Assembly (NCBI GenBank): GCA_028872645.1
Contig: JAPKDK010000207.1
Location: 1-5,426, forward strand
Direction: 5' to 3'
DNA from: Verrucomicrobiota bacterium
GTDB taxonomy: Bacteria; Verrucomicrobiota; Verrucomicrobiia; Limisphaerales; UBA1100
DNA: 5,426 nucleotides
The notes under the pieces were generated by a model that saw only the letters and a list, made by a program, of their open reading frames with translations, was not told the DNA's origin and did no database searches. The first letter of the stretch is position 1. Each line of letters begins with the position of its first letter. Of this stretch, positions 1 to 5,426 are shown one piece after another. A program made the position numbers and the translations under genes.

Positions 1-1026
1 CGCCCCAACCATTACCACGGCTGGCCCACGCTGGCGCGCCGCAAGAATGGCGAGCTGCTCCTAGTTTGCTCCGGTGGCCGCGAGTCACACGTGTGCCCCT
101 TCGGGCAAGTGGAACTGATGCGCTCAAGCGACGGCGGCAAGACATGGAGCTTCCCGCGCGTGCTCTTGGACAGCCCCATTGATGATCGCGATGCCGGCGT
201 GCTGGAAACCGCCAAGGGCACATTGCTCGCCACCACGTTTACCTCCAATGCTTACGATGAATATTATCTCAAGAAAGGCTCCCACAAGAAATGGTCCGAG
301 GAAAAACGCGCGCGCTGGTTGGCCGCGCACAACCGCGTGCCCGCCGCCGCCCGCAAAAAGGAACTGGGCACATGGATGATTCGCAGCACCGACGGCGGCG
401 TGACGTGGAGCCCGCGCTATGACTCTCTGATAAACAGCCCGCACGGGCCGGTAGATTTGAAGGATGGCCGCTTGCTGTACGCCGGCAAAAACCTGTGGCG
501 TGAAAAAACGTGGATTGGCGTGTGCGAATCGAAGGATGACGGTCAGTCATGGCAGCGCCTCGCGCAAATTCCCACCCGCAAGGGCGATGACCCAAAACAA
601 TATCACGAGTTACACGCGGTGGAGGCGACCAACGGTGATCTCATCGCGCACATCCGAAACCATAATAAAAAGAACGCCGGTGAAACGTTACAGAGTGAAT
701 CTAAAGATGGCGGCAAAACGTGGAGCGAGCCGCACAACATCGGCGTGTGGGGGTTACCCTCACACCTGTTGCGTTTGAAGGACGGGCGGCTATTGATGAG
801 CTTTGGTCATCGCAGAAAACCCTACGGCAACCAAGCCCGCATCAGCGCTGATCACGGCAAGACGTGGAGCGACCCCATCATTGTGTCCGGCGATGGAGCG
901 GGACACGATCTCGGTTATCCGTCCACAGTGCAGATTGAGGACGGCTCGCTGGTGACGGTGTGGTACGAAAAGCTCGCTGGTGATTCGCTTGCCGTGCTGC
1001 GTCAGGCCCGTTGGAAGCTGGCCTGA
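1..1026 (+). CDS. Sialidase-like BNR/Asp-box protein, 5'-truncated by window edge
   Basis: The reading frame is open from base 1 to the TGA at 1024-1026, so 341 residues are visible and the N-terminus (signal peptide and first blade) lies outside. The GTG at 91 is internal: in-frame codons before it encode family-like sequence (HYHGWPTLARRKNGELLLVC). Five Asp boxes (S-x-D-x-G-x-[TS]-W) are readable at visible residues 42-49, 129-136, 177-184, 234-241 and 282-289, the hallmark of six-bladed beta-propeller sialidases and their relatives. The C-terminal GYPSTVQ segment (Tyr306) followed by DGSLVTVWYE resembles the end of the sialidase fold, where a catalytic tyrosine usually sits; I infer this residue rather than prove it. 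The known family role is exo-hydrolysis of terminal sialic acids or related sugars from glycans, usually outside the cytoplasm. Asp boxes also occur in non-sialidase propellers, so substrate is uncertain. It is convergent with the cytochrome gene to its right. The fold is secure; the enzyme activity is less so. Confidence 0.85.
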   Translation, partial: RPNHYHGWPTLARRKNGELLLVCSGGRESHVCPFGQVELMRSSDGGKTWSFPRVLLDSPIDDRDAGVLETAKGTLLATTFTSNAYDEYYLKKGSHKKWSEEKRARWLAAHNRVPAAARKKELGTWMIRSTDGGVTWSPRYDSLINSPHGPVDLKDGRLLYAGKNLWREKTWIGVCESKDDGQSWQRLAQIPTRKGDDPKQYHELHAVEATNGDLIAHIRNHNKKNAGETLQSESKDGGKTWSEPHNIGVWGLPSHLLRLKDGRLLMSFGHRRKPYGNQARISADHGKTWSDPIIVSGDGAGHDLGYPSTVQIEDGSLVTVWYEKLAGDSLAVLRQARWKLA

Positions 1027-1059
1027 ATGCATATCCGTGCGTGTACGCAATGGGGGCAT

Positions 1060-1087
1060 AAAAAAACGCCGGCGTTAAAGCCGGCGT
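1060..1087 (-). terminator. Intrinsic terminator of the small cytochrome gene
   Basis: A perfect 8-bp GC-rich stem (ACGCCGGC at 1066-1073 paired with GCCGGCGT at 1080-1087) encloses a 6-nt loop. Read on the - strand it is followed at once by seven T residues (the A-run at 1060-1066, which shares its last base with the stem). It begins 14 bp past the cytochrome stop codon. On the + strand the same hairpin is followed by CTTGAGAAAT, with no T-run, so it is polarised toward the - strand gene and would stop sialidase transcripts poorly. Confidence 0.88.
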
Positions 1088-1101
1088 CTTGAGAAATAAA
1101 T

Positions 1102-1443
1102 TTACTTGGAAGACTTCTTCTTGTGCACGTTGTGACAAGCCTTGCAGTTGGTGGCCTTTTTCAAGGCCGCCTGATTGTCGGCCTTGATGGCGGCAACGAT
1201 GGCTCCGGTCTTCTTCTTCCAGCTTTCTGCATCCCCTTTCGACGGCTTGTACTCAGCTAGCCAAGCGGCGTACTTGGCGAGCACCTCCTTATTGGCAGCC
1301 AGATCATCCTGAAGCTTGGCCTTGAAGCCTTTCTTCATTACTTCCTCAATCTGTTCGTGTGTAACTTTGTCGGCCACCGGGGCGGACTGAACCATCGTCA
1401 TGCAGAAGCCGACGAACAACAGGGTACAAATGATGTGTTTCAT
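1102..1443 (-). CDS. Small exported monoheme cytochrome c, class-II-like (C-terminal CxxCH)
   Basis: A 113-residue protein. I chose the ATG at 1443 over the TTG at 1470 because it puts a typical signal peptide at the very N-terminus: MKH, a hydrophobic core at residues 4-17, and likely cleavage near Ala21-Ala24. The only heme motif is C100-K-A-C103-H104, nine residues from the C-terminus and followed by a lysine-rich tail. A CxxCH at the end of a helical protein is the arrangement of class II cytochromes (c' and c556), where heme is attached in the periplasm by the cytochrome c maturation system. Met36 in the first predicted helix could be the distal ligand, as in c556-type proteins; that is inference. 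The mature part of about 90 residues is shorter than the roughly 120-130 of a classic four-helix cytochrome c'. The rest is Lys/Ala/Glu-rich and looks helical. It is probably a soluble periplasmic electron carrier with unknown partner. There is no clear Shine-Dalgarno sequence, and its own terminator follows. Confidence 0.82.
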   Translation of the reverse strand: MKHIICTLLFVGFCMTMVQSAPVADKVTHEQIEEVMKKGFKAKLQDDLAANKEVLAKYAAWLAEYKPSKGDAESWKKKTGAIVAAIKADNQAALKKATNCKACHNVHKKKSSK

Positions 1444-1526
1444 GGGATTATGTAAAACCGCCGGATTCAACCGCTCAAATGTGTACGATGCAAGCCCTCA
1501 TCGACTGAACCAGAGAAATTTTTTCC

Positions 1527-1541
1527 TGTCAAAACTTGACA
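1527..1541. promoter_or_regulatory. Perfect hyphenated dyad TGTCAA-N3-TTGACA in a divergent intergenic region
   Basis: TGTCAA (1527-1532), AAC (1533-1535) and TTGACA (1536-1541) form a perfect 6+3+6 inverted repeat in the 174-bp space between the divergent cytochrome and four-Cys protein genes. Each arm reads as a consensus -35 hexamer TTGACA, one per strand, so a dimeric regulator bound here could control both genes. It may instead simply be two back-to-back -35 elements. No regulator family can be named from the sequence. The rest of the 1444-1617 interval is AT-rich and shows no gene. Confidence 0.45.
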
Positions 1542-1561
1542 AAAGGTGAATTTGATTTAAT
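1536..1561 (+). promoter_or_regulatory. Possible sigma70-type promoter for the four-Cys exported protein
   Basis: A consensus -35 (TTGACA, 1536-1541) is followed by AT-rich DNA. The best -10 candidate is TTTAAT (1556-1561), preceded by TG at 1553-1554 as in extended -10 promoters. The 14-bp spacer is short, and position 2 of the -10 is not the usual A. TAATTT (1558-1563) gives a better 16-bp spacer but a worse match. A start near 1568-1572 would give a leader of about 50 nt. The leader just before the ATG is A-rich (GTTAAAAAACATAACT), with no Shine-Dalgarno sequence. Confidence 0.33.
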
Positions 1562-1617
1562 TTTCGTCCGTCTGAAGATCAACGCCCCTAGGACTTAGTG
1601 CGTTAAAAAACATAACT

Positions 1618-1932
1618 ATGAAATACCTCAAAATGACTGTATTGGCTCTCGGCCTGAGCGCGACTGTTGCGTTCGCCGGTGAGACCACTCTCGAAGGCAA
1701 AATTCAATGCCAGAAATGCACGCTGAAGAAGGCCGAAAAATGTGGCCCCGCGCTCGTGTACAAAGGCAAAGACGGCAAGGAAGCGATTGTTTTCCTGACC
1801 GGTAAAGCCAGCAAATCCGTCAAGCACGGCCGCATCTGCAAGCCGAATTCTTCGGTGGATGTGAAGGTGACTGGCAAGCTCGACGGCGACAAGCTCACCG
1901 TTGCTAAGCTGACCGAGTCGAAGAAGAAGTAA
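1618..1932 (+). CDS. Short exported four-cysteine, lysine-rich protein of unknown function
   Basis: A 104-residue protein with a clear Sec signal peptide: MKYLKM, a hydrophobic stretch at residues 7-18, and AFA before a likely cut after Ala20. The mature part has four cysteines: a C31-x2-C34 pair, C42, and C74 in the context H70-G-R-I-C74. These could bind a metal or form disulfides. The pattern 'GKIQCQKC...' near the start, a central strand ending FLTGKA, and a 'VKVTGKLDGDKLTVAKL' end suggest a small beta-barrel (OB-like) fold; the two VxG-type strand segments support this. It resembles short secreted proteins of unknown function seen in Planctomycetota and Verrucomicrobiota, but I do not assign a family number. 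The C-terminus is SKKK and the protein is strongly basic. It is divergent from the small cytochrome c and may share control with it. A terminator follows 28 bp past the stop, so it is probably monocistronic. Metal or heme handling is possible but unproven. Confidence 0.8.
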   Translation: MKYLKMTVLALGLSATVAFAGETTLEGKIQCQKCTLKKAEKCGPALVYKGKDGKEAIVFLTGKASKSVKHGRICKPNSSVDVKVTGKLDGDKLTVAKLTESKKK

Positions 1933-1960
1933 CTCGATTCATCTGATTTACTTTCCCAAC

Positions 1961-1990
1961 AACCTCGTGGCGCAAGCTGCGGGGTTTTTT
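1961..1990 (+). terminator. Intrinsic terminator with GCAA tetraloop
   Basis: Bases 1961-1971 pair with 1976-1986 in an 11-bp stem (three G-T pairs: 1965-1982, 1968-1979, 1969-1978), closed by C-G around the GNRA tetraloop GCAA at 1972-1975. T-run 1985-1990 follows directly; its first two bases also close the stem. It lies 28 bp after the stop of the four-Cys protein gene and only 38 bp before the methyltransferase start, so it should separate the two genes transcriptionally. Confidence 0.88.
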
Positions 1991-2007
1991 CGTGCCTCGA
2001 ACCCCGC
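1979..2007 (+). repeat. Inverted repeat competing with the terminator stem
   Basis: GCGGGGTT (1979-1986), the 3' arm of the terminator, is also perfectly complementary to AACCCCGC (2000-2007), with a 13-nt loop that holds the rest of the T-run. The two hairpins exclude each other. Because the downstream arm is made after the terminator, it is not a normal anti-terminator. It could shape the 3' end of read-through RNA or the methyltransferase leader, or be chance in GC-rich DNA. Confidence 0.4.
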
Positions 2008-2028
2008 CATGGATTAACCTCCCCGCCT

Positions 2029-2763
2029 ATGGCCAAAGCCACCCGAGAATATGTTTACGGCATTAACCCCGCCTTCGAAGTGCTGCGTGCCCAGCGCCGG
2101 GAGGTGTACGGCGCGTGGCTGAACCAATCCGCCCGCGATAAGCCGCGCACCCAAAAGCTGGTGCGCCTGCTCGAGCAAAATTCCGTGCGCATCGAGTGGG
2201 TGGAAAAAGGCCGACTCATTCAGCTCTCCACCAGCCGCGATCATCAAGGCGTGGTGCTGAATACTTCGCTGTACCCGTACACGCCCTTCGAGGAATTGCT
2301 GGCCCATCCGCGACTGCTCTTGCTCGATAACATTGAGGATCCGCAAAACGTCGGGGCCATTTTGCGCAGCGCCGAGGTGTTTGGTTTCCACGGCGTGTGC
2401 CTGCCCAACCGCGGTGTGCCCGAGGTGTATCCCTCCATCGTGAAAGTCTCCGCCGGCGCCACCGAGTTCATGCAAATCGCGCGGCAATTTTCCGCTAACC
2501 AATACGCCCGCAAAGCCGCTGAGGCCGGCTACGCCATCGCCGCGCTGGACATGAACGGCGACACCACACTCGAAGCCGTGCACGCCGCCGCACCGGAAAA
2601 GCTGATGCTCACCATCGGCGGCGAAGACAAATCCGTCGGCCAATTCATCCTAAACATGGCCGATCACACCATTGGCATCCCGCAATTTGGCAGAGTGAAT
2701 TCCCTGAACGCCTCGGTCGCTGCCGGCATCGCGATGCATGCCTTGGGCGGTGCAGCAGAATGA
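2029..2763 (+). CDS. rlmB: RlmB/TrmH-family SPOUT rRNA 2'-O-methyltransferase
   Basis: A 244-residue protein, matching the roughly 245-residue length of RlmB, which methylates the 2'-OH of G2251 in the 23S rRNA peptidyl-transferase P-loop using S-adenosylmethionine in the cytoplasm. The N-terminal part (residues 1-80) has the L30e-like substrate-binding start 'YVYGINPAFEVLRA' (residues 8-21) and 'DHQGVVL' (71-77). The SpoU domain carries its three motifs: motif 1 LDNIEDPQNVGAILRSAEVF (99-118, with Asn107 and Arg113), motif 2 LTIGGEDKSVG (194-204, Glu199), and motif 3 IPQFGRVNSLNASVAAGIAM (217-236, Ser225 and Asn227), which together build the trefoil-knot cofactor site. The usual SLNVS reads SLNAS here, a mild change. 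The exact target (23S G2251 or another rRNA/tRNA site) cannot be fixed from sequence alone, but the N-terminal domain and length favour RlmB. There is no Shine-Dalgarno sequence; CCTCC at 2018-2022 is the opposite of one. No clear promoter is visible in the 38 bp after the upstream terminator. Confidence 0.9.
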   Translation: MAKATREYVYGINPAFEVLRAQRREVYGAWLNQSARDKPRTQKLVRLLEQNSVRIEWVEKGRLIQLSTSRDHQGVVLNTSLYPYTPFEELLAHPRLLLLDNIEDPQNVGAILRSAEVFGFHGVCLPNRGVPEVYPSIVKVSAGATEFMQIARQFSANQYARKAAEAGYAIAALDMNGDTTLEAVHAAAPEKLMLTIGGEDKSVGQFILNMADHTIGIPQFGRVNSLNASVAAGIAMHALGGAAE

Positions 2764-2769
2764 TTTCTC

Positions 2770-4194
2770 TTACGCCAAAATTGGCTTAATCAATTTTCCA
2801 GCCACGTCGGTGAGGCGAAAGTCACGGCCTTGGAAGCGGGTGGTGAGGCGGGTGTGGTCGATGCCGAGCAGGTGCAGCAGCGTGGCGTGGAGGTCGTTGA
2901 CGTGGGTGCGATTTTCTTCGGCGTTGTAGCCGAAGGCGTCGGTGGTGCCGTGGGTGACGCCGCCTTGGATGCCGCCGCCGGCGAGCCAAAGGCTGAATCC
3001 CTTCATATGATGATCGCGCCCGGCGCTGCCTTTGCTGGTTTGCGCCATCGGTGTGCGGCCGAATTCGCCGCCCCATACAATAAGAGTATCTTTAAATAAT
3101 CCACGCCGCTTAAGGTCCGTGATGAGCCCGGCGATGGCTTGGTCCACCGAGGGGCAGCAGTGGTTTTTCATGAAGTTCACGATGCCGTTGTGGTGATCCC
3201 AGCCACGATGATAAAGCTGGATGAACCGCACGCCGCGCTCGGCCAAGCGCCGCGCGAGCAGGCAGTTGCTGCCGAACGAGCCGTCGCCCGGTTTGCAACC
3301 GTAGAGGCTTAGCACTTCGGCCGGTTCCTTGGAAACATCCATCAAATCCGGCACGCTCGTTTGCATTTTGAAGGCCATTTCATACTGCGCGATGCGTGTG
3401 GCAATTTCCGGGTCATCCGTCGCGCCCGCCTGCAAATCGTTGAGCGATTGCACGGCATCGACCACATCGCGCTGGCGCCCGGCATTCACCCCTCCGGGCC
3501 GGCGCACGTACATCACAGGGTCGCCCGTGGACCGCAGCTGGATGCCCTGAAACTGGCTCGGCAAAAATCCGCTGTGCCACATGCGCGTGGAGATCGGCTG
3601 CGGACTGCGCCCCGCGTGCGAGCTGAGCACCACGAACCCCGGCAAATCTTCCGCGTCCGAGCCGAGCCCGTATTGGATCCACGACCCCATACTCGGTCGG
3701 CCGCTGATGGGGGTGCCAGTGTTCATCAAGGTGTTGGCGGGGTCGTGATTGATGGCGTCGGTATGCATCGAGCGAATCACTGCCAGCTCGTCCACGTGCT
3801 TCGCCAGATGCGGAAAAAGCGACGTCATCTCCGTGCCGCTTTGGCCATATTTTTTGAAAGGAAACTGCGGGCGAAAACACGTGAGCTTTTGATTCTGCAA
3901 CTGTGCAATCGACTGCCCTTTCGTAAACTCCGCCGGCATGGGCTGCCCGTGCATCTTTGCCAACTCAGGCTTGTTCGCATCAAACGTCTCCAAATGCGAA
4001 GGCCCACCGGACATATAAAGATAAATGACGCGCTTCACCTTCGCCGCATGATGCAAAGGTCGCACCACGCCGGGCCACTGCTCCAACTTGCGCTCCGCCC
4101 CGAGCGACGACAGTGAAGATAGCGCCACCGCGCCCAGTCCCAGACCCGAACGGCCAATGAATGCGCGCCGGTTGATGTCAGCGGTGGTCTGCAT
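2770..4194 (-). CDS. DUF1501 protein with Tat signal (complete paralogue)
   Basis: A complete 474-residue DUF1501 protein, the usual length for this family, which is related to the sulfatase/alkaline-phosphatase superfamily. The N-terminus carries a twin-arginine signal: N8-R9-R10-A-F-I-G, then a hydrophobic Gly/Ala/Leu stretch to about residue 32, predicting folded export by Tat. Family landmarks in order are MSGGPSHLETFD (61-72), INHDPAN (148-154), GRPSMGSW (165-172), HRGWDHH (329-335), WGGEFGRTP (374-382), GRDHH (392-396), HVNDLHAT (431-438) and FQGRDFRLTDV (454-464). The Asp/His-rich motifs are candidate metal ligands, by analogy with the superfamily. The biochemical role of DUF1501 proteins is not established. 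They are abundant in Planctomycetota and Verrucomicrobiota, commonly next to DUF1549/DUF1553 cytochrome-type genes. The ATG directly follows the stop of the upstream paralogue (TGAATG), so translation is probably coupled. It converges on the methyltransferase gene with a 6-bp gap and no visible terminator. Confidence 0.92.
   Translation of the reverse strand: MQTTADINRRAFIGRSGLGLGAVALSSLSSLGAERKLEQWPGVVRPLHHAAKVKRVIYLYMSGGPSHLETFDANKPELAKMHGQPMPAEFTKGQSIAQLQNQKLTCFRPQFPFKKYGQSGTEMTSLFPHLAKHVDELAVIRSMHTDAINHDPANTLMNTGTPISGRPSMGSWIQYGLGSDAEDLPGFVVLSSHAGRSPQPISTRMWHSGFLPSQFQGIQLRSTGDPVMYVRRPGGVNAGRQRDVVDAVQSLNDLQAGATDDPEIATRIAQYEMAFKMQTSVPDLMDVSKEPAEVLSLYGCKPGDGSFGSNCLLARRLAERGVRFIQLYHRGWDHHNGIVNFMKNHCCPSVDQAIAGLITDLKRRGLFKDTLIVWGGEFGRTPMAQTSKGSAGRDHHMKGFSLWLAGGGIQGGVTHGTTDAFGYNAEENRTHVNDLHATLLHLLGIDHTRLTTRFQGRDFRLTDVAGKLIKPILA
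3212..3271 (-). repeat. 60-bp tract identical to the neighbouring paralogue (copy 1)
   Basis: This is base-for-base identical to 4622-4681 (offset 1410). It covers the end of codon Gly308 through part of Tyr328 of the complete DUF1501 protein (residues SNCLLARRLAERGVRFIQL). The near-identity extends from 3194 to 3279 with three mismatches (3205, 3211, 3272). Elsewhere the two genes differ much more, including at silent positions. Confidence 0.9.
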
Positions 4195-4197
4195 TCA
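4192..4197 (-). other. Abutting stop-start junction TGAATG between the two DUF1501 genes
   Basis: On the - strand the upstream gene ends with TGA (4197-4195) and the next base begins the ATG (4194-4192) of the downstream gene, with no spacer. No Shine-Dalgarno sequence is evident in the preceding codons (CCG ATT TTG GCC). This arrangement supports one transcript and re-initiation by terminating ribosomes. Confidence 0.85.
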
Positions 4198-5426
4198 GGC
4201 CAAAATCGGCTTCAGCACTTTCCCGTGCACGTCGGTGAGCCGGAAGTCGCGGCCTTGGAAACGGTAGGTCAACTTCTCGTGGTCAATGCCCATCAGATGC
4301 AGGATGGTGGCGTGGAGATCGTTGACGTGGGTGACATCTTTCACGGCGTGATAGCCGAAGTCGTCGGTGGCGCCGTAGCTGGTGCCGCCCTTGATGCCGC
4401 CGCCGGCGAACCACACGCTGAAGCCTTTGATGTGATGATCGCGCCCGCTGCCTTGGGCCATCGGCGTGCGGCCGAATTCCGCGCCCCACACGATGAGCGT
4501 GTCCTCCCACAGACCCGTGCGCTTGAGATCCTTGATGAGCGCACCACAGCCTTGATCCACGAGCTTGGCGGTGGTTTGCATCGCGCCCTTGATGTTGCCG
4601 TGATGATCCCAGCCGCGATGGTAAAGCTGGATGAACCGCACGCCGCGCTCGGCCAAGCGCCGCGCGAGCAGGCAGTTGCTGGCGAACGAACCATCGCCCG
4701 GCTTGGCGCCGTAAAGGTCGAGCACCTCCTTCGGTTCCTTGGAAATATCCACCAACTCCGGCACGCTCATTTGCATTTGGAACGCCATCTCGTATTGCGA
4801 AATACGCGTGGTGATTTCCGGATCGTTCACCGCCGCGTTCTGCAATTGATTAAGCTGCTGCACCGCGTCCACCACGTCGCGTTGGCGATTGGCATCCACG
4901 CCGGCGGGGCGTTTCACATAAAGCACCGGATTCCCCTTCCCCCGCAACTGCACACCCTGAAAACGGCTCGGCAAAAAGCCCGCGTGCCATTGGCGCGCGG
5001 CCACCGGCTGATCCTGCCCGCCGCCACGCGAGATGAGCACGCAATAGCCCGGCAGATTTTCCGTCTCCGAGCCCAGTCCGTACAGCATCCACGACCCCAT
5101 GCTTGGCCGGCCGGAAATGGTCGTGCCGGTATTCATCAACGTATGCGCCGGATCGTGATTAATCGCGTTGGTGGTCATCGAGCGAATAATCGCGAGGTCA
5201 TCCGCCACACTCCCGATGTGCGGGAAGAGTTTGCAAATATGCTGCCCTGATTTGCCGAACTTCTCAAAATCATGCTGCGGCCCGAGGCACGTGAGGTTGT
5301 TGCGCTTGCCCTGCAACTGCGCAATTGGCTGCCCCTCCGTTATGCTCTTGGGCATCGGCTTCCCGTGCATCTCGCGCAGCTTCGGCTTGTAATCTAGCGT
5401 CTCCAAATGACTCGCCCCGCCGGCCA
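4195..5426 (-). CDS. DUF1501 protein, N-terminus cut by right window edge (upstream paralogue)
   Basis: 409 complete codons are visible, and the frame stays open to the last base. The TTG at 5406 could be taken as a start, but it is internal: the codons before it read AGGASH, continuing the family motif (A)GGASHLETLD that aligns with residues 62-72 of the downstream copy. About 60 N-terminal residues, including any export signal, are therefore missing. The same landmarks are present: AINHDPAHT, GRPSMGSW, HRGWDHH, WGAEFGRTP, GRDHH, HVNDLHAT and FQGRDFRLTDV, ending KPILA like its neighbour. By eye the two proteins share roughly 60-65% of residues. Between GRTPMAQ and GRDHH this copy is four residues shorter (GS against TSKGSA). 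It is the first gene of the pair to be transcribed, and what precedes it (often a DUF1549/DUF1553 gene in such loci) is outside the window. Function is unknown; an exported hydrolase-like fold is inferred from the superfamily. Confidence 0.92.
   Translation of the reverse strand, partial: AGGASHLETLDYKPKLREMHGKPMPKSITEGQPIAQLQGKRNNLTCLGPQHDFEKFGKSGQHICKLFPHIGSVADDLAIIRSMTTNAINHDPAHTLMNTGTTISGRPSMGSWMLYGLGSETENLPGYCVLISRGGGQDQPVAARQWHAGFLPSRFQGVQLRGKGNPVLYVKRPAGVDANRQRDVVDAVQQLNQLQNAAVNDPEITTRISQYEMAFQMQMSVPELVDISKEPKEVLDLYGAKPGDGSFASNCLLARRLAERGVRFIQLYHRGWDHHGNIKGAMQTTAKLVDQGCGALIKDLKRTGLWEDTLIVWGAEFGRTPMAQGSGRDHHIKGFSVWFAGGGIKGGTSYGATDDFGYHAVKDVTHVNDLHATILHLMGIDHEKLTYRFQGRDFRLTDVHGKVLKPILA
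4622..4681 (-). repeat. 60-bp tract identical to the neighbouring paralogue (copy 2)
   Basis: The partner of 3212-3271, lying at the equivalent position of the upstream DUF1501 gene. It encodes the same SNCLLARRLAERGVRFIQL segment with identical codons throughout. Confidence 0.9.

Noticed and set aside
91..93. GTG at 91 as the start of the sialidase-like gene
   Set aside because: The frame is open to base 1, and the 30 codons before the GTG are family-like propeller sequence, so the gene begins outside the window.
1004..1060. Sialidase transcript stopping at the 1066-1087 hairpin
   Set aside because: In the + direction the hairpin lacks a following T-run; the T-run exists only on the - strand side.
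1444..1470. TTG at 1470 as the cytochrome start
   Set aside because: It would add MNPAVLHNP before the signal peptide. The ATG at 1443 gives a standard signal peptide at the N-terminus.
2014..2643. 209-codon - strand frame opposite the methyltransferase gene
   Set aside because: The sense strand carries all three SpoU motifs; the antisense product is Gly/His/Val-rich with no domain.
2777..2797. AAAATTG-N7-CAATTTT inverted repeat as a terminator for the methyltransferase gene
   Set aside because: The stem is nearly all A-T, no T-run follows, and it lies inside the last codons of the DUF1501 gene. Most likely chance.
3361..4116. 251-codon + strand frame opposite the complete DUF1501 gene
   Set aside because: Same reason: an Arg/His-rich shadow of a GC-rich gene, with no signal peptide or motif. 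It resembles the shadow of the other paralogue only because the sense genes are related.
4225..5250. Long open frame (341 codons) on the + strand opposite the upstream DUF1501 gene
   Set aside because: It is antisense to a strongly supported gene. Its translation is His/Arg/Ala/Val-rich low-complexity sequence with no recognisable domain, as expected from the complement of GC-rich codons.

Overview
The window is about 5.4 kb of moderately GC-rich bacterial DNA, gene-dense and with no sign of mobile elements, CRISPR, tRNA or rRNA. The gene mix is tandem DUF1501 proteins (one with a Tat signal), a multi-Asp-box sialidase, a very small exported c-type cytochrome, and a short exported Cys/Lys-rich protein. 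Together with start codons that lack clear Shine-Dalgarno sequences, it suggests the Planctomycetota-Verrucomicrobiota group, with Verrucomicrobiota my preferred guess. This rests on family distribution and style, not on a phylogenetic marker.

Layout: (1) 1-1026, + strand, the C-terminal part of a sialidase-like BNR protein whose start lies left of the window. (2) 1060-1443, - strand, a small class-II-like monoheme cytochrome c followed by a strong intrinsic terminator. (3) 1444-1617, a divergent intergenic region with a perfect 6+3+6 dyad (TGTCAA-N3-TTGACA) that overlaps a possible promoter. (4) 1618-1932, + strand, a short exported four-cysteine protein, then a GCAA-tetraloop terminator at 1961-1990. 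(5) 2029-2763, + strand, an RlmB/TrmH-type SPOUT rRNA 2'-O-methyltransferase. (6) 2770-5426, - strand, two abutting DUF1501 paralogues. The upstream one is cut by the right window edge. The downstream one is complete and starts at the base after its neighbour's stop codon.

How the genes may work together: the two DUF1501 genes look like one co-transcribed, translationally coupled unit. In these phyla DUF1501 genes often follow a DUF1549/DUF1553 cytochrome-type gene, which could lie just right of the window. The sialidase and the DUF1501 proteins fit an exported glycan-processing lifestyle, but no direct link between them is visible. The cytochrome and the four-Cys protein are divergent, both exported and both lysine-rich, and may share control through the dyad. 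The methyltransferase is a housekeeping gene.

Nothing here is clearly a new defence or mobile system. The points most worth checking are the divergent cytochrome/Cys-protein pair with its dyad, the near-identical 86-bp patch shared by the two DUF1501 paralogues, and the alternative hairpin downstream of the 1961-1990 terminator.
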